Shown: positions 1 to 6,100 of the stretch, one piece after another | Numbering within the stretch: the first letter of the stretch is position 1 | Layout of the letters: the number at the start of each line of letters is the position of its first letter | Source of the DNA: an uncultured Clostridia bacterium | GTDB lineage: Bacteria; Bacillota; Clostridia; Christensenellales; Borkfalkiaceae | Length of the DNA: 6,490 bases | Direction: 5' to 3' | Assembly (NCBI GenBank): GCA_959605945.1 | Contig: CAUHGY010000089.1 | Coordinates: forward strand, 1-6,490 | Made by a program: the position numbers and the translations under genes | The notes under the pieces: model-generated | Told to the model about the DNA's origin: nothing | The model's input: only the letters and a program-made list of their open reading frames with translations | Databases searched by the model: none

Positions 1-34
1 CACGCCCTGACCTATCCTGATAGGTCAGGGCGTG
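1..34. repeat. Perfect inverted repeat at the window edge, made of carB coding sequence
   Basis: The arm CACGCCCTGACCTATC (1-16) is the exact reverse complement of 19-34, with only CT between them. Read on the minus strand, 24 down to 1 encodes P-I-R-I-G-Q-G-V, the same CarB motif that closes the truncated gene, but spelled AGG, ATA and GTG where carB uses CGT, ATC and GTA. On the plus strand, 20-49 reads I-G-Q-G-V-E-F-D-Y-S, the normal CarB continuation. It is therefore duplicated, folded-back gene sequence rather than a dedicated terminator: neither side has a T-tract. Confidence 0.9.
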
Positions 35-60
35 GAATTCGATTATTCTACGCCCTGACC
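23..60. repeat. Second, overlapping inverted repeat spanning the carB truncation point
   Basis: Arms 23-38 (GGTCAGGGCGTGGAAT) and 45-60 (ATTCTACGCCCTGACC) pair over 16 bases with one G/A difference and a six-base centre, TCGATT. The right arm is the genuine end of the carB reading frame. The left arm is a differently spelled copy of the same codons on the other strand. The stop codon that ends carB (43-45) is created by the join, where TTC for Phe would be expected. Confidence 0.88.
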
Positions 61-1737
61 GATACGGATAGGACCTGCGCCGAGAACGATTATCTTTTTT
101 TTGTCTGAAAGTTTCGAATCGGTTTTGCCGGTATAGGAAGAGTAAAAATACGGTATGTAAGCGCCCGTATGACAGGTGTCAACCATTCTGTAATAGGGAA
201 AAATCTTATGTTTTTTCCTAAGTTCGTACACTTCTGGTTCGTCCGTTCCCCACAGTTTAGCTATAAACTTGTCCGAAAAGCCCATCGTCTTTGCGCCGGT
301 AAGCGCTCTTACGTCTCCGACCTTTTCTTTAAGTATGTTTTCCATCTGCACTATACGCCCTACGGCTTCGATAAAAAGCGGGGTAATCGCCGTTATTTTA
401 TGCAGCTCTTCAACTGAAACGCCGCGTCTTAAAAGTTCCGCTATGGCAAAAATGTTGTCGTCGCGGAAATCCTTTATGTAATCTTTGAGTTCCTTCTCTG
501 TCATGCCGTCGAATTTCTTCATCCACAGATGACAGACGCCGATTTCAAGCGAGCGCACGGATTTCAGCATGCACTCTTCGAGAAAAGAACCTATTCCCAT
601 AACTTCGCCGGTAGCTTTCATCTGAGTGCCGAGTTTGTTTGTAGCCTGCGAGAATTTGTCGAAAGGAAAACGCGGAAATTTCGCCACCACGTAGTCGAGA
701 GAAGGTTCGAAAGCGGCGGTAGTGTTGGCAATTTTAATCTCGTCAAGCGTCATGCCGACGGCTATTTTTGCGGTAACTCTGGCAATCGGATAGCCGCTCG
801 CCTTGCTTGCAAGCGCCGAAGAACGCGAAACCCTGGGATTGACTTCTATCAGATAATATTCGCTCGAACGGGGATTCAAAGCAAACTGCACGTTGCATCC
901 GCCTTCGATTTTAAGCTCTTTAATTATCTTCAAAGCGCTGTCGTTCAGCATTTTCAAGTCTTTTTCGTTTAAAGACATGATAGGCGCAACTACTATGGAG
1001 TCGCCCGTGTGCACCCCGACGGGATCGACGTTTTCCATCCCGCATATGGTTATGGCTTTATTCGAAGAATCTCTCATCACCTCGAACTCTATCTCTTTAT
1101 ACCCTTTGACGCTTTTTTCCACAAGCACCTGATGCACGGGCGAAAGCTTGAAAGCATTCAGGCAGATTTCCGTAAGTTCTTCTCTGTTCTCGGCAAATCC
1201 GCCGCCTGTTCCGCCGAGCGTAAACGCCGGACGCAGCACCACGGGATAGCCTATTCTTTCAGCTGCGGCAACCGCTTCTTCCAGTCCGTAGGCTATCTCC
1301 GAAGGAATCACCGGCTCGCCGATCGACTGGCACATTTCCTTAAAAAGTTCTCTGTCCTCAGCACGCTCTATGCTTTCAGCCGGAGTTCCGAGAAGTTCTA
1401 CGCCGCACTCTTCCAAAACGCCTTTTTTTTGCAACTGCATGGCAAGATTAAGTCCCGTCTGACCGCCGATGCCGGGCACGATGGCGTCGGGACGTTCGTA
1501 TCTTAAAATTTTGGCTACGTATTCGAGCGTCAAAGGCTCCATATAAACCTTGTCGGCAATGGTGGTATCAGTCATTATGGTGGCCGGGTTGGAGTTCACG
1601 AGTATCACTTCATACCCTTCTTCTTTCAGCGCCAGGCACGCCTGCGTTCCCGCATAGTCGAATTCCGCCGCCTGGCCGATGACGATCGGTCCCGAACCGA
1701 TAATGAGTATCTTTTTTAAATCTGTTCTCTTTGCCAT
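43..1737 (-). CDS. carB: Carbamoyl-phosphate synthase large subunit, N-terminal half only (truncated at the left-end junction)
   Basis: CarB makes carbamoyl phosphate from bicarbonate, ATP and ammonia delivered by the glutaminase subunit CarA, feeding pyrimidine and arginine synthesis in the cytoplasm. The 564 visible residues hold the first synthase half: pre-ATP-grasp motif GSGPIVIGQAAEFDY at 14-28, VPGIGGQTGLN at 87-97, and an ATP-grasp domain at about 128-335. That domain has Arg129, Arg169, the GGTGGG loop at 175-180, and Glu298/Asn300 in the metal site IEVNPRVSRSSAL. The oligomerisation domain follows at about 400-540. The second half starts normally (VLGAGPIRIGQGVE, 551-564) and then stops where the family continues FDY. 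The second ATP-grasp (carbamate phosphorylation) and the C-terminal allosteric MGS-like domain are absent, roughly 500 residues. Naturally split carB genes do not break inside this motif, so this is a truncation at a junction, not a half-gene. The ATG at 1735-1737 is supported by AAGGAGA nine bases upstream; the gene starts 21 bases after pyrC. Confidence 0.96.
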   Translation of the reverse strand: MAKRTDLKKILIIGSGPIVIGQAAEFDYAGTQACLALKEEGYEVILVNSNPATIMTDTTIADKVYMEPLTLEYVAKILRYERPDAIVPGIGGQTGLNLAMQLQKKGVLEECGVELLGTPAESIERAEDRELFKEMCQSIGEPVIPSEIAYGLEEAVAAAERIGYPVVLRPAFTLGGTGGGFAENREELTEICLNAFKLSPVHQVLVEKSVKGYKEIEFEVMRDSSNKAITICGMENVDPVGVHTGDSIVVAPIMSLNEKDLKMLNDSALKIIKELKIEGGCNVQFALNPRSSEYYLIEVNPRVSRSSALASKASGYPIARVTAKIAVGMTLDEIKIANTTAAFEPSLDYVVAKFPRFPFDKFSQATNKLGTQMKATGEVMGIGSFLEECMLKSVRSLEIGVCHLWMKKFDGMTEKELKDYIKDFRDDNIFAIAELLRRGVSVEELHKITAITPLFIEAVGRIVQMENILKEKVGDVRALTGAKTMGFSDKFIAKLWGTDEPEVYELRKKHKIFPYYRMVDTCHTGAYIPYFYSSYTGKTDSKLSDKKKIIVLGAGPIRIGQGVE

Positions 1738-1746
1738 AGTTTTACG

Positions 1747-1753
1747 TCTCCTT
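1747..1753 (-). promoter_or_regulatory. Ribosome binding site of carB
   Basis: AAGGAGA lies nine bases before the carB ATG, inside the 21-base gap after the pyrC stop codon. It fixes the start at MAKRTDLKK, which matches the usual CarB N-terminus. There is no room for a promoter or terminator in the gap, so carB is expected to share the pyrC transcript. Confidence 0.85.
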
Positions 1754-1758
1754 ATGCT

Positions 1759-2967
1759 CTATAATGAATATACGGTTTTTCCGTTTAAAAACGTTTTCAG
1801 GTTCACTCCGCACAGCAGCTCTCCCGCAAAGGGAGTTGACCTGCCTTTGGAATAAAATTTATCGGGATCGACAGTGAATTTGCGGTTTAAATCCCACACG
1901 CAGAAACCGTCGCTTAACGGAATTTTAAAGCGCCTGCGCGGGTTTACCGCCATTAACTCCGCCAATGCCGAAAGCGTTATGACGCCGGTTTTTACAAGCT
2001 TGGTATAAAGAACGGGAAACGCGGTTTCCAGCCCCACAATTCCGAACGCGCTGCCGCTTAAACCTTTGCTTTTTTCTTCCGCCGAGTGCGGGGCGTGGTC
2101 GGTCGCTATCATGTCCACGGTGCCGTCGATTATACCTTCTGTCAGCGCATCTCTGTCTTCTTTCCCGCGAAGAGGGGGATTCATTTTGAATGCGCCGCTC
2201 TCTTTAAGATCGCCGTCGTCTAAAACAAGATAGTGCGGAGCTGTTTCGCATGTCACGTCGACGCCGTTTTTTTTGGCTTTTCTGATAAGCTCCACGCTCT
2301 CCTTTGCCGAAACGTGGCAGACGTGATAGGCGCAGCCCGTCTCTTCGGCAAGTTTCAGGTCGCGCTCTATCTGCAGATATTCGCTTTCCGGGCTTATCCC
2401 CTTATGGCCGTGCTCCGCACAATATTTCCCTGCATGAATATATCCGCCGAATAGCAGAGAATTATCCTCGCAGTGCGCGGCTACGATTTTGCCGAGAGAT
2501 TTGGCTTCGAGCATCGCTTTACGCATCATATCTTCGCTTTGAACGCCTTTCCCGTCATCTGAAAAAGCAACGCAGAGCGGCGCCAGATTCTTCATGTCCG
2601 ACAGCGATTCGCCCTTTTCTTCGACTGTTATCGCAGCATAGGGGTAAACGTTTATTGCTGCGTCTTTTTTTATAATATCCAGCTGCGTCTGCATGTGTTC
2701 CGCACTGTCCGGCACAGGATTTAAGTTAGGCATCGTGCACACCGCAGTATATCCTCCGCGGGCAGCTGAAAGGGTCCCCGATTTTATGCTCTCTTTATAA
2801 AAAAAACCCGGCTCTCTGAAATGCACATGCACGTCACAAAAACCGGGGAAAACGGCGATACCGTCGGACAAATACGAAAAACAGGGAAACATCCCCTCAT
2901 CGTTTTCATAATGCTTTTTTATCTTTTCTATGGCCGACGTCAAATCTTTTTCCGAATAGTATGTCAT
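1759..2967 (-). CDS. pyrC: Dihydroorotase
   Basis: PyrC reversibly cyclises N-carbamoyl-L-aspartate to dihydroorotate, the third step of pyrimidine synthesis, as a cytoplasmic zinc amidohydrolase. The 402 residues show the family landmarks in order: DVHVHFREPG at 45-54 (metal ligands His47 and His49, substrate Arg51), TMPNLNPVPDS at 78-88, FSDDGKGVQ at 135-143 (Asp where some relatives use a carboxylated Lys, as in Aquifex-type enzymes), AHCED at 164-168, HVCHVSAKES at 215-224, MNPPLR at 262-267 and ATDHAPHS at 288-295 (catalytic Asp290). Length is slightly below the usual 420-430. The first 40 residues lack the common strand-rich IKNGRVID opening, but the rest fits clostridial PyrC proteins as I recall them. 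The ATG is supported by GGGAG five bases upstream; a later Met26 has no such support. An attenuator-like leader precedes the gene and carB follows after 21 bases. Confidence 0.96.
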   Translation of the reverse strand: MTYYSEKDLTSAIEKIKKHYENDEGMFPCFSYLSDGIAVFPGFCDVHVHFREPGFFYKESIKSGTLSAARGGYTAVCTMPNLNPVPDSAEHMQTQLDIIKKDAAINVYPYAAITVEEKGESLSDMKNLAPLCVAFSDDGKGVQSEDMMRKAMLEAKSLGKIVAAHCEDNSLLFGGYIHAGKYCAEHGHKGISPESEYLQIERDLKLAEETGCAYHVCHVSAKESVELIRKAKKNGVDVTCETAPHYLVLDDGDLKESGAFKMNPPLRGKEDRDALTEGIIDGTVDMIATDHAPHSAEEKSKGLSGSAFGIVGLETAFPVLYTKLVKTGVITLSALAELMAVNPRRRFKIPLSDGFCVWDLNRKFTVDPDKFYSKGRSTPFAGELLCGVNLKTFLNGKTVYSL

Positions 2968-3032
2968 TTATACTCCCAAAAAAAGTCTGCCGATGAAGGC
3001 AGACAAATTTTAACGCAATTTATTAAGTACAT
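2964..3032 (-). CDS. Putative 22-codon leader peptide ahead of pyrC
   Basis: A short ORF starts at ATG (3030-3032), runs MYLINCVKIC then LPSSADFFWEYK, and ends at TGA (2964-2966), overlapping the pyrC start as ATGA. It passes through both arms and the T-tract of the terminator and includes the pyrC Shine-Dalgarno. An in-frame TAA lies two codons upstream of the ATG, so the start is bounded. The candidate ribosome site is only a weak GGCGAG about ten bases upstream, partly within the loop of the leader stem. The arrangement recalls the pyrBI leader of enterobacteria, where translation into the terminator prevents termination. A 22-codon ORF can occur by chance; translation is inferred from placement, not shown. 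The peptide resembles no family I know and is probably only a regulatory device. Confidence 0.4.
   Translation of the reverse strand: MYLINCVKICLPSSADFFWEYK
2973..2977 (-). promoter_or_regulatory. Ribosome binding site of pyrC, abutting the terminator T-tract
   Basis: GGGAG stands five bases before the pyrC ATG and directly follows the seven-T run of the intrinsic terminator. It also lies inside the last codons of the 22-codon leader ORF, so ribosomes finishing the leader peptide would arrive over this site. That suggests translational coupling between the leader ORF and pyrC (inference). Confidence 0.75.
2978..3004 (-). terminator. Intrinsic terminator in the pyrC leader (probable attenuator)
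   Basis: On the minus strand the stem GTCTGCC / GGCAGAC (seven perfect pairs, loop TTCATC) is followed at once by TTTTTTT. It sits downstream of a strong promoter and directly upstream of the pyrC ribosome binding site, the position expected for a transcription attenuator. It would also stop read-through from purL, which has no other terminator of its own. On the plus strand the stem is followed only by AAATTTTAACG, so it is directional. Confidence 0.85.
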
Positions 3033-3033
3033 A

Positions 3034-3071
3034 AAATCTTATCTCGCCGCAACAATGCCCAATTAAGATTT
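3034..3071 (-). other. Stem-loop near the 5' end of the pyrC leader RNA
   Basis: AAATCTTA (3071-3064) and TAAGATTT (3041-3034) pair perfectly over eight bases around a 22-base, G-rich loop. The 5' arm begins a few bases after the predicted transcript start and the 3' arm ends just before the leader ATG. The stem is AU-rich and modest in strength. The loop contains the weak GGCGAG ribosome site, so the structure could tune leader translation. I see no PyrR-binding consensus in it and do not recognise a known riboswitch class. Confidence 0.45.
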
Positions 3072-3081
3072 AATTTTTTTA

Positions 3082-3110
3082 ATTATACCTTAATCGGGCG
3101 TCGTTGTCAA
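3082..3110 (-). promoter_or_regulatory. Perfect-consensus housekeeping promoter for pyrC-carB
   Basis: TTGACA (3110-3105) and TATAAT (3087-3082) are separated by exactly 17 bases, the full sigma-70/sigma-A consensus. An AT-rich stretch just upstream of the -35 could act as an UP element. Transcription should start near 3075, within or beside a run of seven As (3080-3074), giving a leader of about 107 bases before pyrC. The -35 starts only 15 bases after the purL stop codon, so pyrC-carB has its own start of transcription. Such an unregulated-looking promoter fits control by attenuation downstream. Confidence 0.88.
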
Positions 3111-3125
3111 GTTTATTATATATGC

Positions 3126-6100
3126 TTACTTAAAATATTTGACGGCGCTCTCGAAGAGTTTCATATCGTAGTTGCCGGGAACATTCTTGTAAAGACCTTT
3201 TCCGACTCTTTCGGAATGCCCCATCTTGCCTATAACCCTTCCGTCGGGAGAAAGAATACCCTCTATCGCCGCCGCGGAATTGTTGGGGTTGAAATGCACG
3301 TCAAACGTGGCGTTATTCTCAAAATCAACATACTGCGTGGCGATCTGCCCGTTCGCTGCAAGCGCTTTTACGGTCTTCTCGTCGGCAAAAAATCTGCCTT
3401 CGCCGTGAGATATGGGAACGCTTATCACGTCTCCCGGTCTGACGCCTTTAAGCCACGGCGAATTATCGGAAACAACGCGGGTTCTGACTATTTTGGATTG
3501 GTGCCTGCCGATAGTGTTGAAAGTGAGTGTCGGACAATTTTCGTCGGTATCGATAATTTTACCGTAAGGAACCAACCCGAGTTTTATAAGCGCCTGAAAG
3601 CCGTTGCAGATACCGCACATAAGACCGTCGCGTTTCTCCAAAAGTTCGGTTACGCTCTCCTTCACCGCAAAATTTCTGAAAAACGCCGTAATGAATTTAC
3701 CCGAGCCGTCGGGTTCGTCTCCTCCCGAAAATCCTCCCGGGATAAATATTATCTGCGATTTTCTTATTCTTTTTGCAAATTCTTCCACGCTTCTCGAAAC
3801 GCCGTCGGGAGTCAGATTGTTTATTACAAAAATATCCGCTTCCGCCCCGGCTTCGCGCACGGCTTTTGCCGAATCGTATTCGCAGTTTGTACCGGGAAAA
3901 ACGGGAATAAGCACTCGCGGAACGGCAGCTTTGACCGTTGCGGAAAACTCTTTCCCGCTGTTGAAAGTATAGGTTTCGGGTTTTTCCGCGCCCTGCTCCG
4001 TATTGCATGAATAAACGCTTTCCAGCTTATTTTCATATTCCGCGGAAAGCTCTTTAAGGGCTATCGAATCATTGCCGAAAGAGATATTTCCGTCATCGGT
4101 TACCGTTCCGAGCGGCAGTCCGATTTTATGTTCGCCGTCAAGTTCGAGTATAAAACTGCCGTAATTGTAACCGAAAATTTCCCGTTTGGTCAGACTGCTG
4201 TTAAACCTGAAGCCGTAACCGTTTCCGAGACACATTTTCATTATTCCTTCGGCAACTCCTCCGAGCGTCGGAGTATATGCCGAAACCGCTTTGCCCGAAC
4301 GCAGCATCTCGGTAACCGCTTCGAAAAGCGATATCAGCGACGCCGTTTCGGGAAGGCCGTTCAAATCGTATTCGGGTTTTAAAAGAACGACTCTGTTCCC
4401 CGCTTTTTTAAATTCCGGAGATCTGACAGACTGCACTTTACCTGTTGTAACCGCAAAGGAAACTAAAGTGGGCGGAACGTCAAGTTTCTCGAAAGTACCG
4501 CTCATGGAGTCCTTTCCGCCTATCGCCGCCACACCCAGTTTTTTTTGCGCGGTAAACGCACCGAGAAGAGCCGCCAGCGGCTTGCCCCAGCGTTCGGGGT
4601 CTTTTCCCGGACGTTCGAAATATTCCTGAAACGTAAGATATACGTCGCTGAAATCGGCGCCCGACGCGATCAGTTTGCTCACGGACTCCACTACCGCAAG
4701 GTATGCGCCGTGATAGGGGCTTATTTCGGTTATGAAAGGATTGTATCCCCATGACATGAACGAGCAATCGTCCGTGTCTCCTTTTTCCACCGATATTTTA
4801 TGCGCCATTGCCTGAATGGGCGTAAGCTGATACTTACCGCCGAACGGCATCAAAACGGTGCCTGCGCCTATCGTCGAATCGAATCTCTCCGAAAGCCCGC
4901 GCTTGGAACACACATTCAAGTTGCCCGCAAGCGAAAGATATTCGCTTTTGAATTCGCCGAAAGTGCGTTTTTTATAGTTGCCGCACTTTGTTACTTTTAC
5001 GTTTATGTGTTTTTCCGCACCGTTGGAATTCAAAAATTCACGGCTGACGTCGACGATTTTTTTGCCGTTCCAGACCATGGTAAGGCGGGGCTCATCCTTG
5101 ACGACGGCAACCACCGTCGCTTCGAGATTTTCTTTTTCCGCAAGTTCCTTAAACGCCGCAACGTCTTTTTCATCAACAACGACAGCCATTCTCTCCTGCG
5201 ATTCGCTGATGGCAAGCTCTGTCCCGTCAAGCCCCTCGTATTTTTTCGGAACGGCATTGAGGTCGATGTCCAGCCCGTCGGCAAGTTCGCCGATAGCTAC
5301 AGATACCCCGCCCGCACCGAAATCGTTGCATCTTTTTATCATACGGCTTGCCTGTTCGTTACGGAAAAGCCGCTGCAATTTTCTCTCTTCGGGAGCATTG
5401 CCTTTCTGCACTTCCGCCCCGCACGATTCAAGCGAGTTTACGGTATGAGACTTTGACGAACCTGTCGCTCCGCCGCAGCCGTCGCGGCCGGTTCTTCCGC
5501 CGAGAAGTATTACCCTGTCTCCCGCGGCGGGCCTTTCCCTGCGCACGTTTGCCGCCGGCGCCGCTGCGATGACCGCGCCGATCTCCATGCGCTTTGCTGC
5601 GTATCCTTCGTGATATATTTCATCGACCATACCGGTAGCAAGCCCAATCTGGTTGCCGTAAGAAGAATAGCCCGCCGCCGCAGTCGTCACTATTTTGCGC
5701 TGGGGAAGCTTGCCCTTTATAGTCTCGGAAACGGGTCTGAGTGGGTCTGCCGCCCCCGTGACGCGCATCGCCGCATATACGTAAGATCTGCCCGAAAGAG
5801 GGTCTCGTATAGCGCCGCCTATGCACGTCGCCGCACCGCCGAAAGGCTCGATTTCGGTGGGATGATTGTGCGTTTCGTTTTTGAAAAGCAGCAGCCAGTC
5901 CTCTTTTTTTCCGTCGACGGTCACTTTAATTTTGACGGTACAGGCATTTATTTCTTCGGATTCGTCCAATTTATCGAGTTTGCCCGTACTCTTTAAATAT
6001 TTTGCGGCAATGGTCCCGACATCCATCAGATTGACGGGTTTCTTCCTGCCGAGAGATTTTCTGACCGACATATAATCCTTGAACGCCTTTTCAAGAAGCT

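Noticed and set aside
1..34. The perfect hairpin as a natural transcription terminator for carB
   Set aside because: There is no T-tract within the window on either strand, and the arms decode as recognisable CarB codons, which points to duplicated coding sequence.
1009..1506. 165-codon open frame on the plus strand opposite carB
   Set aside because: Antisense to the CarB ATP-grasp domain; no independent coding evidence.
2985..3071. A PyrR-binding leader or a known riboswitch upstream of pyrC
   Set aside because: I could not match the PyrR-binding loop consensus or any riboswitch core to the leader; only a plain stem-loop and a terminator are visible.
3115..3120. A second TATAAT just after the purL stop as another promoter
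   Set aside because: The hexamer 17 bases upstream is GTCAAA, a poor -35, and the perfect consensus promoter lies 33 bases further on; it is better seen as part of the AT-rich upstream element.
3216..4010. 264-codon open frame on the plus strand opposite purL
   Set aside because: It lies wholly antisense to well-conserved PurL coding sequence (the glutaminase domain), has no recognisable motif and no convincing ribosome site; it is a by-product of codon use on the other strand.
4800..5456. 218-codon open frame on the plus strand opposite purL
   Set aside because: Antisense to conserved PurL synthase sequence, with low-complexity Phe/Arg-rich translation and no family resemblance.
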